Source: JBGSPQ01 sp041738505
Lineage (GTDB): Bacteria > Patescibacteriota > Gracilibacteria > UBA1369
Length of the DNA stretch: 55,065 nucleotides
Direction of reading: 5' to 3'
Assembly (NCBI GenBank): GCA_041738505.1
Contig: JBGSPQ010000044.1
Span: 1 to 55,065 of the forward strand
This document shows positions 7,289-15,534 of the stretch, one piece after another. Both the position numbers and the translations under genes were made by a program. The notes under the pieces are model-generated. The model was not told the origin of the DNA and did no database searches. It saw only the letters and a list, made by a program, of their open reading frames with translations. Numbering within the stretch: the first letter of the stretch is position 1; the number at the start of each line of letters is the position of its first letter.

Positions 7289-10021
7289 TTAGTGTTTCCA
7301 GACGTCCGCCCTCCATGTTTGGGTATTGGCGGTGTTGATGGGAGCATTGGTGACGTTGCAGACTCTGATTGTGACGGTGTTGGCGGCAGTGACGGAGGCG
7401 GTCCATGTAAGATTGACCGTTTCTATGCCTCCCGCGAGTGGGGTTGGTGTCGCAACGGCGATATCACCGACCGCGGCGCCGGTGACTGTGATGGTTCCGT
7501 AATCGACACATGTTCTGGCGGATATATTAGGGGAAGCCACATTATTAACCGTGGCCGAAAGATGGCCGGTGATTGCTGTTCCTCCGTTGATTTTTAGATA
7601 GGTGTCGGCGTTAAAACCTCCGTTTACAGTGGTGAATTCCCCGGCGGCGTTGTCCCAGCGGATGATGCGGTTGTTGGTTGTGCCGTAAACAAGGTCCACG
7701 TTGCCGCCCGTGTTATCACTGTCCAGAGTAAAAGTGTTGGAAGTTGTGCCCGTATCGGTGTTTTGGGTATGGCCGCCACCGCCGGTTAATACGCTCCAGA
7801 CGGCGGCGCCGGGAGCACTGTTTACACAAATGTAAACATTGCCGGACGAAGTGTTGATCCAAAGCGTTCCTATTCCGTAACCGTCTGCAATATCGTCGTT
7901 TGCCGTAGGATCGGCTGTCGCGGCATGATAATTGGATTCCAGCTTTGTAGCCGTTCCGTTGTCCTGTAACGGTGTCACCGCCGCGTTGATATGATTATCC
8001 GTAACGGTATTGCCGACATTGCCACCCGTCGCACCGGAGACATTTATTCCTATGTTAATAAGACAATCGGTGGATCCCGGGGGGGAACAGGTTCCCACAC
8101 TTCCCCTGATTGTATTGCCGATCACAACGGCGTTAACAACATCCGAATAAAGAATGATTCCCGTCGTAGGGGTATTATTATTGTCGTCGATGGTATTATT
8201 TATGACCGTAATGTCCTGCGCGTTATTAACAAATAATCCCATTGCATTAGTGTTCCAGCCGAGGTCCCGGGCACGGTTGCTGAAGATTCCCGAAGCTCTG
8301 ATATTGGTAAAGGCAAAGGATGTTTCCTTGGCTTCGGCAACAATGTTTTCCGAAATGATACTGTCAAAAATATTATTGTTATAACCAAAAAGCTGTCCGG
8401 GCAAGGTGCCTTCGGTTCCTCCATCAAAATGGATACCGTCCACCCAGCGGTTGGTGCCGATATCGTTGTTAATGATGTTGCGAGTGGCGGTGAATCGCCT
8501 ACCCGCCGAAGCCGCCGCGTCCGTGATAACTATTCCTGTCCGCGTTGTATTTTTTACTCCGATTGACTGGACAATCATGTCCAATACTTTGTTTTCCACT
8601 CCACCGTTGATTCTGATACCGTGAATATTGGGGCCGACTTCCATTTTGAAATCCCTGATGATGACATTGCTTCTTGGTGATGTTCCGTTTGAGGCCCCCA
8701 CCTGAATAACGGCGTCGGCAATGGTTGTTCCGCCCGTCCACGTGGCGGTTTGCGCCCGCAGCATCGTGCCCGGTCCCTCTCCCACGATCACGATATTGTC
8801 GTAATTGATTAGAATAGAGGTGGTAATATCATGAGAACCAATCAATAACTTTACCACTCCTCCATTGGCTCCAAGGCTGTCTATAGCCCCCTGAATGTTC
8901 ATTCCCGGTGAAACCAGAATGGTTCTGTCCGGAACTGTGGTGATGGTGCCATCGGTAACAACGTTGCTTCCTCCGATGATTGTTACGGGCCAATCGGAAA
9001 TTTTTAAAGGGTTTGTGCTAAGTAGATTAATTACCGTAATAACGGATGTCGCATTAATGTTTGAAGACGCTACGGCATTGATAAGATTACCGGTTCCGGC
9101 CGATTCGGTGCATTGATTGAAAGTGAAGATGGTTACGGGCTTGTTGGCCGGAGTGCTGTTATCTATGCCAACCTTGCCGGCCCCGACGATGAAATCCACC
9201 TGATTGAACTGAAGCGCGCTGTTGCTGGCCGCGCTGTAAGTTACATCAAGCCCCATGGGAGCCGTAATGCCGCTGTTTATATTAATAGTAAGTGTTTCAA
9301 AGATGGTATTAATGACTTCAAGCTGTCCGCCTCCGCTGATGGCCAGGGTTGTTAAAGCCGTATCGGTTCCCCTTACTTTAATGTTGGCCAGATTAATAGA
9401 CGTTGTGACGGGATATGATCCCGGATCAACCCACATTTCACCACCGGAAAGAGTATTCAAATAGGCGGCTCCGTCGGCGATGTTGGTGTAGTCTCTTCCG
9501 GTGGGCCCGACCGTAATTATTTTGGTTGAGTTGAAAACGGTGGTATTACCGGTAAGAGCCGTCCATATTGAGCCGTTCCATGAATAAGTTCCGGGTGTGC
9601 AGGAAGGAGATGTGCATCCGGGGGCGATACTGTCCGTAACAGTTAAAGATACTATTCTTCCGGTACCGCCGAGCCCGAGCCCTCCGGCTCCGCCGGGTAA
9701 AGCGGCCACATTTTCCACGCGCGCGGTTGATAGTTCATAATTTCCCATGTCCAGACCGGCATTTATTTCAAATCGCGTATTTGCGGCACTCCAGGCAATA
9801 CTTTTGCCTAGCGCGCTGCCAAACTGGATGGCTATGTCTCCACTGTAACTGTCGTTACTATTGATCAATATTCCTCCCGAATAAACGGTGGCAAAATTGT
9901 CATCCTGAAAAAGGATATTGGCCGAAGCCGTTTGCACGGACAACACACACACCAATAGCACTATCATGTTAATGACTGTTTTTGTGAATGCTCTGATTGT
10001 GGCACTTGGCCTATTTTGCAT
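7289..10021 (-). CDS. large exported parallel beta-helix surface protein with tail-fibre-like modules
   Basis: 910 aa with a signal peptide (VINMIVLLVCVLSVQTASA). The first 110 residues form a module with IQFGSALGKSIAWSAANTRF, shared with the next two genes. The central 500 residues are a right-handed beta-helix of pectate-lyase/NosD type. This is supported by asparagine-rich short repeats such as NVIIRDFKMEVG, NNIFDSIISENIV, NNAQDITVINNTIDDN and VVNAVVIGNTIRGS. A second copy of the IQFG-type module (NTFTLDSDNTGGNVDL) occurs near residue 770. A final beta-rich domain ends in NTQTWRADVWKH. No catalytic triad can be assigned. The likely role is an adhesin, fibre or polysaccharide-binding surface protein. 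A GC-rich hairpin lies in the leader. Confidence 0.75.
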   Translation of the reverse strand: MQNRPSATIRAFTKTVINMIVLLVCVLSVQTASANILFQDDNFATVYSGGILINSNDSYSGDIAIQFGSALGKSIAWSAANTRFEINAGLDMGNYELSTARVENVAALPGGAGGLGLGGTGRIVSLTVTDSIAPGCTSPSCTPGTYSWNGSIWTALTGNTTVFNSTKIITVGPTGRDYTNIADGAAYLNTLSGGEMWVDPGSYPVTTSINLANIKVRGTDTALTTLAISGGGQLEVINTIFETLTININSGITAPMGLDVTYSAASNSALQFNQVDFIVGAGKVGIDNSTPANKPVTIFTFNQCTESAGTGNLINAVASSNINATSVITVINLLSTNPLKISDWPVTIIGGSNVVTDGTITTVPDRTILVSPGMNIQGAIDSLGANGGVVKLLIGSHDITTSILINYDNIVIVGEGPGTMLRAQTATWTGGTTIADAVIQVGASNGTSPRSNVIIRDFKMEVGPNIHGIRINGGVENKVLDMIVQSIGVKNTTRTGIVITDAAASAGRRFTATRNIINNDIGTNRWVDGIHFDGGTEGTLPGQLFGYNNNIFDSIISENIVAEAKETSFAFTNIRASGIFSNRARDLGWNTNAMGLFVNNAQDITVINNTIDDNNNTPTTGIILYSDVVNAVVIGNTIRGSVGTCSPPGSTDCLINIGINVSGATGGNVGNTVTDNHINAAVTPLQDNGTATKLESNYHAATADPTANDDIADGYGIGTLWINTSSGNVYICVNSAPGAAVWSVLTGGGGHTQNTDTGTTSNTFTLDSDNTGGNVDLVYGTTNNRIIRWDNAAGEFTTVNGGFNADTYLKINGGTAITGHLSATVNNVASPNISARTCVDYGTITVTGAAVGDIAVATPTPLAGGIETVNLTWTASVTAANTVTIRVCNVTNAPINTANTQTWRADVWKH

Positions 10022-10045
10022 ATATTCCGGTTAATCCTCTCTATG

Positions 10046-10073
10046 GCGCCTCCCCCATGGCAGGGAGAGGCGC
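10046..10073 (-). other. GC-rich hairpin between two surface-protein genes
   Basis: GCGCCTC (10046-10052) pairs with GAGGCGC (10067-10073), and further C/G pairing lies inside. It sits downstream of the 596-aa gene and about 25 bases upstream of the 910-aa gene start. There is no T run, so it is more likely an attenuating or stabilising hairpin than a classical terminator. Confidence 0.45.
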
Positions 10074-10179
10074 GAAGAGCTTATTAATCCATTACTTCTG
10101 CTATATATGTTGTCTATTTATTGTACCTGTCAGCCGGTATTCCGGCAAAACGTTTTTTCTTATGAACTTTTTCAGATTA

Positions 10180-11970
10180 TTAATTGTCATAATCCATAAA
10201 CAGCACACCTACATCCGCGAAATCCGCGGCCCCGCTGTTGTCAAAAAGCTTTATGGCAATTTCAATGATGTCGCCGGGATCAAGAGCCGTTGCACCCGTA
10301 CAACCTGTTTCAATGGTAGCCTCCGCGATTGTGCCCGTAGCCCATACACCGGCAGTGACGTTTGTGGCGTCGGTAGCGCAGGCAGTCGGAGCACCGGCCG
10401 TTTCGTTTGTAGCATTGTAGATGCCGATTTCCACATCGTTATCAGCTTCTGTAACGGTTCCGGTTCTGTACTTAAAGGTAAAGTCGTTTACATCCAAGAA
10501 GTCTGCCGGAAGAGGGAATCTAAACCTAAGATCCATATCCTGGGTTGCTCCCTGGTTGCTTTTCCAATTGTAATAATGTTCATCGTCGGTATTGTCGTAC
10601 AAAGACTCGAGCGTACCTTTGTTTGCCGTGCCGTCGGGGAAAATCACCGTGTCGGGATATTCGGGATAGAAGAGTAAAAGTCCGTTATTGTCCGCAGAAG
10701 CTCCAACCGCCGCATCCAATGCCTCCAAAGCGTCCTGCACGCTCGAGGAGTTGGCGAGAGCAACATTGGTCAGCGTGCCGTCCTCAACTCCAATTACATC
10801 GGCTCCGTTTCCGGGAGTGTAGAAAGTGATGATGTTGAAGGCGTCTACGATAGCCGCTGTTCCGTATTCGGCGCTGATCGCAGTGGCCGTATCGGTAAGC
10901 TGAACGGGGGCAACCAACTGGGCGTCGTCAAATATCACATCGTCGCCGGAAGTTACTGTAACATCATCGGCGGAACTTAAAGCAACGTTACCGGTTGTGG
11001 TGGTGGAAAGGGTCAAGCTTCCGGAATCGGTTGTAAGGTTGGATGCGCCAACGGCGTTCGCGGTGAATGCGCCGGTTAAATCGATGTCAAACGTTGCGGC
11101 GTTGAAATCAATCAAGCCCGTGGAGGTGACATCAAATTCCCCCGTGCCCGCGGCGATGGAAAAATTGCCGTTGGATGTTGTAAGTGTATTGTCGGCATCG
11201 GTTCCATATACATCTTCAAAATCCTGCGGACCGGAATTACTCCAAGTATTGGCGGCGGAACATACATACATCACGTTGTCGGTGCTGTTGTAAAAGAGCT
11301 CGCCCTCGGTACAGGTACCGGGGTTGGCGGCTCCGGATCGCATAATGAACTGGGTGGACCCGCTAAAGTCCGCGCTGCCGTTGACATCCAGAGTTGTTCC
11401 GGCATTCATGGTCAGCGTGCCGGATGTATATGAATCGGATGTATCACTGCGCAGAAACTGCAGGCTGTCCAAACTGTCCAATGTATCAGCGTCACCGGAA
11501 GGAAGCGTTGTCCATGTTCCGGGGGTGCCCACCACGGTACAAATTTGTACTTCGTAATCGGTGGTATCAACTATCAATTCACCTAGATTGGCACAATCCG
11601 CGTTGGTGTTGGGATCCGCATCTTCTCGAAGTCTGGTCTGGGTGGCACCGGCAAAACTTACATCGCCGTCGGCGGTCAAATCGCCTGTTATATTCACCGA
11701 ATTATCAAATTCAAAGGTGTTGGTGGTGATGTTCCATATGATATTCCCATTCTCGGCTGCGACGGCATCGGCACCAAAACGGATACCGGTATTACTTGTT
11801 CCCGTGCCATCTGAATCTATCAAGATAGTTTCCGGGAGTATTTGATGAAAATCATCACTCTGGAAGAGAAACACCGCCGAAGCGGAGTTGGCAAACAGCA
11901 TTACGCCCATCACCATGGTGACGGCGGATGCCAGCATTTGCCTTAATAAATTTTTTGTTTTTATTTTCAT
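10180..11970 (-). CDS. large exported surface protein with repeated tail-fibre-like modules
   Basis: 596 aa, signal peptide near residues 12-32 (MVMGVMLFANSASAVFLFQ). Residues 35-95 carry the IRFGADAVAAENGNIIW module, with homologues in the flanking genes. Two copies of a cysteine-containing module follow: CANLGELIVDTTDYEVQIC then GTWTTLPSG, and CTEGELFYNSTDNVMYVC then NTWSN. The middle is beta-repeat sequence rich in Ser, Thr, Asp and Gly. The last 165 residues form a distinct domain starting at LLFYPEYPDTVIFPDGTANK. This domain recurs in the neighbouring 487-aa protein. No enzyme motif is seen. The architecture resembles phage tail-fibre or adhesin proteins built from exchangeable modules; a surface role is inferred. 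Confidence 0.7.
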   Translation of the reverse strand: MKIKTKNLLRQMLASAVTMVMGVMLFANSASAVFLFQSDDFHQILPETILIDSDGTGTSNTGIRFGADAVAAENGNIIWNITTNTFEFDNSVNITGDLTADGDVSFAGATQTRLREDADPNTNADCANLGELIVDTTDYEVQICTVVGTPGTWTTLPSGDADTLDSLDSLQFLRSDTSDSYTSGTLTMNAGTTLDVNGSADFSGSTQFIMRSGAANPGTCTEGELFYNSTDNVMYVCSAANTWSNSGPQDFEDVYGTDADNTLTTSNGNFSIAAGTGEFDVTSTGLIDFNAATFDIDLTGAFTANAVGASNLTTDSGSLTLSTTTTGNVALSSADDVTVTSGDDVIFDDAQLVAPVQLTDTATAISAEYGTAAIVDAFNIITFYTPGNGADVIGVEDGTLTNVALANSSSVQDALEALDAAVGASADNNGLLLFYPEYPDTVIFPDGTANKGTLESLYDNTDDEHYYNWKSNQGATQDMDLRFRFPLPADFLDVNDFTFKYRTGTVTEADNDVEIGIYNATNETAGAPTACATDATNVTAGVWATGTIAEATIETGCTGATALDPGDIIEIAIKLFDNSGAADFADVGVLFMDYDN

Positions 11971-12026
11971 TTTGTTTTTGGGTTAAGTTGTAATAAATGA
12001 AAATTAATTTTTATATTTTATATTTT

Positions 12027-13490
12027 TTAAAGCCCCGCGTAATTCAGGCTAAGTCTTCCGGCATGCGCAATTCCGGTATTATCCGCCGATAGTTTAATAT
12101 ATATGGTAATCGGCTGACCCGGCGTCCAGACCGGCGCTCCTCCAAAAGTTATGGCCGATGTTGTCCACGCGGCACTTGCAAGTCCGGTCGCACCCACCAG
12201 CGGCACCGGGTTCCCCGCAGTATCCTCAATGATTATATCAAGACTATTGTTTAAAACATTGTTGTTTAAAGTATTGTAAGAAAAATTTACGGGCACCGCC
12301 TGCCATCCGGTAAATCCTTCGGGAATGTGGGTTCTGATAACAATGTCCATATCCTGCATGGCGGGCTGGAGAGTCTGCCAGACGTAATAGTTGAAATTGT
12401 TATTACCGGGAGCACCGTCAGTATCCGCTTGGGACAGGCTTAAAGTTCCTTTGTTGTTGGTGCCGTCGGGAACGTAAACGGAATCGTTATATTCGGCTTC
12501 AAATACTTTGGTCTGGCTGTATGTGCCTCCGCCTCCGCCACTGATGGCCGTCCATGTGCCGGGGCTGCCCGGCGCGGTACAGATGTAAATTTTATTTTCC
12601 GCTGTATCAAGTACCATTTCATCAATGGTTGTACAGGTTGCGGCCGCCTCATCGGCGACTTCGCGCATGTGGAATTCGGTGGCAAGTGAAAAGTCCACGT
12701 TGCCGGTCGCGGCAAGTCCGCCGGAAATACGCACGTCATCGTTGAAGTGAAAATATCCTCCGGCAATGTCGTATTCCAAAACCCGCGCCAGGGCACTGCC
12801 AAATTGCAAAGCAATCGTTCCCGGGGCGGCGACGGAATCGTCAAAATCTATTATGAAAGAGTCCTGATTTGTCCCTCCCGGAATCGTGCTTATGGGAAGA
12901 AGGGCCGATAAGTCCAGATAGGGGATTTGACCGGCGGCATAGCCAACATCACGGTTATCCACGGTATCAGAATTGATGGCGAATGGAACGGAATTAATTG
13001 GAGGCCGGTCGGTTAAATTGCCGTTGTTGCCGTCCGGATCCAGTGTCTCGTAGGAGGTGTCGGGGGCGGCGTTGGCTTTTACATCAACCTGCAGATAAAT
13101 ATGCGTTGGTATGGTGAAATTGGGATGAGGAGTGATTGAGCCCAGCTGTACATGAAAAAGTCCGTCGGCGTCCGGTGTTACACTGTGGGTTTCCTGCCAG
13201 CCGGAAAATCCTCCCGCGAGCGGATTGATTGCTCCAGAGCCAAGAAAATCCGTGGGGTCAACATCAGCGTCGCTCCAAAGGCTGAACCTGACCTGGCGTG
13301 CTGTTGTGACAGGATTGCCTATGGAGTTTGTTAGTCTGGCGCTATAGGAGATGGTGTACGGCGTTGTGGTCGCGCCCGGAGGGGGAGCGGCAATGGCTGA
13401 GATAGAGCCAAATAATAAAAAGCCCGCCAAAGCGGCGGACAAGATTATTGAAAGAGTTTTCTTTTGATTTTTGTTTTCGTTCAGTCTCAT
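12027..13490 (-). CDS. exported surface protein with shared C-terminal beta domain
   Basis: 487 aa from ATG 13488-13490. The extended -10 promoter at 13512-13520 lies upstream and rules out a longer frame to 13610. A signal peptide (LSIILSAALAGFLLFGSISA) precedes an Ig-like or fibre-type beta domain (YTISYSARLTNSIGNPVTT, QVRFSLWSDADVD, LFHVQLG, YLQVDVKA). Next come the LQFGSALARVLEYDIAGGYF module and the cysteine module TCTTIDEMVLDTAENKIYIC, then GTWTAISGGGG. The C-terminal domain begins FEAEYNDSVYVPDGTNNKGT and matches the end of the downstream 596-aa protein. It is the first of three adjacent paralogous surface genes on the minus strand. No catalytic function can be assigned. Confidence 0.7.
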   Translation of the reverse strand: MRLNENKNQKKTLSIILSAALAGFLLFGSISAIAAPPPGATTTPYTISYSARLTNSIGNPVTTARQVRFSLWSDADVDPTDFLGSGAINPLAGGFSGWQETHSVTPDADGLFHVQLGSITPHPNFTIPTHIYLQVDVKANAAPDTSYETLDPDGNNGNLTDRPPINSVPFAINSDTVDNRDVGYAAGQIPYLDLSALLPISTIPGGTNQDSFIIDFDDSVAAPGTIALQFGSALARVLEYDIAGGYFHFNDDVRISGGLAATGNVDFSLATEFHMREVADEAAATCTTIDEMVLDTAENKIYICTAPGSPGTWTAISGGGGGTYSQTKVFEAEYNDSVYVPDGTNNKGTLSLSQADTDGAPGNNNFNYYVWQTLQPAMQDMDIVIRTHIPEGFTGWQAVPVNFSYNTLNNNVLNNSLDIIIEDTAGNPVPLVGATGLASAAWTTSAITFGGAPVWTPGQPITIYIKLSADNTGIAHAGRLSLNYAGL

Positions 13491-13511
13491 TTTTTTATTA
13501 TCATTTGTAAT

Positions 13512-13520
13512 ATTATAACA
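13512..13520 (-). promoter_or_regulatory. extended -10 promoter of the surface-protein cluster
   Basis: The minus strand reads TGTTATAAT, a consensus extended -10, about 22 bases upstream of the ATG at 13490. The remainder of the spacer up to about 13735 is AT-rich, with no other feature recognised. Confidence 0.5.
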
Positions 13521-13750
13521 TAATTTGACTGATTTACTGATTATTTCGTGCATAATATTTGCCAGTTTTGCTTGATTTTTTTTGTTTTTATGGTGCTGTA
13601 TATTATGCATATTTATATTACTTTGGCATATTCCTCTTAATTCGGCAAGTGGTCAGGTCTGGATTTTTTGGTAAATTCCTATATTTTGACGCTTCTTGTA
13701 TTTGTGTTGCCACTCTCTTTGGAAAAGTATTTACGCTTTATGAAGGGAAG

Positions 13751-13926
13751 TCGGGTGACCGATATCAAGATTCATGCGGGATCTCCCGATGCCGGTGAGT
13801 ACCGCTGATCATTGACAAGCAGATAAGAAAACTATGCCCTCCATGCGGAGGGTTTGATACAACGCGCTCCATGAGCGCAAAAACCAACGCGCTTACGGGC
13901 GCAAAACCAACGGGTGCCTCGGCACC
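13751..13926 (+). ncRNA. multi-hairpin structured leader of the antiporter gene (candidate cation riboswitch)
   Basis: At least six short perfect or near-perfect hairpins stand in a row. They are TCGG-GTGA-CCGA (13751-13762); CAT(G)CGGG-ATCT-CCCGATG (13773-13791); CGGT-GAGT-ACCG (13793-13804); CCCTCC-ATGC-GGAGGG (13837-13852); GCGCTC-CAT-GAGCGC (13864-13878); and GGTGC-CTCG-GCACC (13913-13926). A weaker GCGC/GCGC hairpin lies at 13889-13902. Linkers AAAAACCAAC and AAAACCAAC repeat between the last ones. The final hairpin ends 17 bases before the antiporter ATG and abuts its Shine-Dalgarno site. Na+- and Li+-sensing riboswitches upstream of such transporters are known. Identity with any named class cannot be judged by eye. 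Confidence 0.5.
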
Positions 13927-13943
13927 GGAAACGGAAGTGATTG

Positions 13944-15428
13944 ATGAATGAACTCGGGAAGACATTGCCGCTTTGGAGCATCGTTCCCTTCGCGGGACTT
14001 TTGCTCTGTATTGCGGTACTCCCGCTGGTGCGCGAGCACTGGTGGGAGCACAACAAGAACAAGGCGATTGTGGCGACGGCTTTCGGGCTGCCACCTTTCG
14101 TCTACTTTCTTTACGCGGACTACCACGTCCTCATCCACACCGGCCTGGAATACGGTCAGTTCATTGTGTTGATCTTGAGTTTGTTCGTTGTCTCCGGAGG
14201 GATTTTTATCTCCGGCGACATTCGGGCGACGCCCAAGGTGAATACTTTGTTCTTGATTGTCGGGGCGGTGTTGGCCAACCTGGTCGGAACCACGGGCGCG
14301 GCGATGCTGTTAATTCGCCCCATGCTCCGCACCAACAGCCAGCGGAAGAACACCCGGCACATCCCGGTGTTCTTCATTTTCCTGGTTGCCAATATCGGAG
14401 GCTCTCTGCTTCCCATTGGCGACCCGCCGCTCTTTCTTGGGTTCCTGAAGGGGGTTCCCTTCTTCTGGACGCTAAAGCTAATCCTTCCGTGGTTGATGAC
14501 GGTGGGACTCGTTTCGGCCATCTTTTATGTCTTCGACTCCATCGCCTACGCGGGCGAGAAGAAGGAGGCACTGGAGGCCGATCAAGGCGACATCTCCCCG
14601 CTCAAACTGCACGGACGGAAAAACATTCCTCTGCTGTTGGCCATCGTGGTTGCAGTGGGGAGCGTGAAGTCCGTCCATCTGCCCGCCCACCACTGGTACG
14701 AGTATGTGCCATGGCGGGAAATCATCATGTTGCTGGTGGTCGCGATTTCGTTGACCGTCACTCCGATGCCGGGCAAAACGATTGAGCGGAAGAGCCAGCT
14801 GATGAGGTTGAAGATGATGATCGGCGGGGTGTTCCTTGTCGCAATCGCCTACTCTTCCACACATGCGGCCAACTGGTTGCAGTTCGCCTGGCCTCCGCTC
14901 GTATTCACCGCACTCGCATATCCTTCTCTTCGCAAGATTGATCGCACCTGCGACCCTCGGACAGAGAACAAATTTACGTTCTTTGCGGTTTCCGAGGTGG
15001 CGGTACTTTTCGCGGGCATCTTTGCCGCGATGATTCCGGCCTTGTTGATTTTGCAGGCGCGGGGTGGAGATTTGCCGGTGCGCGAGGCCTGGCATTTCTT
15101 TATGGTTACGGGAAGCTTGAGCGCGTTTTTGGACAACGCGCCAACCTACCTGACCTTCCTGTCGCTGGCGCAGGGCCAGCACTACACCGGAGCGGATGCC
15201 ATCGTCGGTGTCGCTCCCGCGGTGCTCCAGGGCATCAGCCTTGGCGCCGTGTTCATGGGTGCGATGTCGTATATCGGCAACGCCCCCAACTTCATGGTTA
15301 AGAGTATCACCGAAGAGACGGGCCTTAAAATGCCGTCTTTTGGAGGATACTTTATGTGGGCCGTGTTGATACTATTACCAGTCTTTGCCCTGGTGAACGT
15401 GGTGTTCCTGGGGTTGAAGCTCTGGTAA
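13944..15428 (+). CDS. Na+/H+ antiporter-like membrane transporter (NhaD/CitMHS-type, ion transporter superfamily)
   Basis: 494 aa from ATG 13944-13946, preceded by GGAAG. There are about twelve membrane segments. Conserved family blocks are LVGTTGAAMLLIRP, ANIGGSLLPIGDPPLFLGFL with the GDPP helix-break motif, SAFLDNAPTYLTF, and MSYIGNAPNFMVKSI. The two pseudo-symmetric motifs (GTTGA...GDPP and DNAP...GNAPN) are typical of NhaD-like and CitMHS_2 transporters of the inner membrane. The expected substrate is Na+ or Li+ against H+, or possibly a carboxylate. The gene is alone, opposite in direction to both neighbours, and clearly GC-richer (53-57% in counted rows). Its leader is strongly structured. 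Horizontal acquisition from a higher-GC bacterium is likely. The exact substrate is uncertain. Confidence 0.85.
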   Translation: MNELGKTLPLWSIVPFAGLLLCIAVLPLVREHWWEHNKNKAIVATAFGLPPFVYFLYADYHVLIHTGLEYGQFIVLILSLFVVSGGIFISGDIRATPKVNTLFLIVGAVLANLVGTTGAAMLLIRPMLRTNSQRKNTRHIPVFFIFLVANIGGSLLPIGDPPLFLGFLKGVPFFWTLKLILPWLMTVGLVSAIFYVFDSIAYAGEKKEALEADQGDISPLKLHGRKNIPLLLAIVVAVGSVKSVHLPAHHWYEYVPWREIIMLLVVAISLTVTPMPGKTIERKSQLMRLKMMIGGVFLVAIAYSSTHAANWLQFAWPPLVFTALAYPSLRKIDRTCDPRTENKFTFFAVSEVAVLFAGIFAAMIPALLILQARGGDLPVREAWHFFMVTGSLSAFLDNAPTYLTFLSLAQGQHYTGADAIVGVAPAVLQGISLGAVFMGAMSYIGNAPNFMVKSITEETGLKMPSFGGYFMWAVLILLPVFALVNVVFLGLKLW

Positions 15429-15453
15429 GGACATACCGACCGCGATGAGATTG

Positions 15454-15490
15454 GGGGGGAGGAGCGTCTTCACGGATGTTCCTTCCCCCT
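15454..15490 (+). terminator. G/C-rich hairpin after the antiporter gene
   Basis: A run of G plus AGGA (15454-15464) pairs imperfectly with TCCTTCCCCC (15481-15490). The hairpin lies 25 bases after the antiporter stop and between convergent genes. A clear T run is missing, so terminator function is tentative. Confidence 0.4.
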
Positions 15491-15534
15491 CTCAACGCAT
15501 TATTCTTATCTGCTTGTCTTTCTTTTAAATCTTT

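Noticed and set aside
7224..7347. Lysine/asparagine-rich N-terminal extension (KTKNKNKKQKK) of the protein at 6541-7227
   Set aside because: A normal signal peptide starts at 7227 and the extension is low-complexity sequence overlapping the end of the preceding gene.
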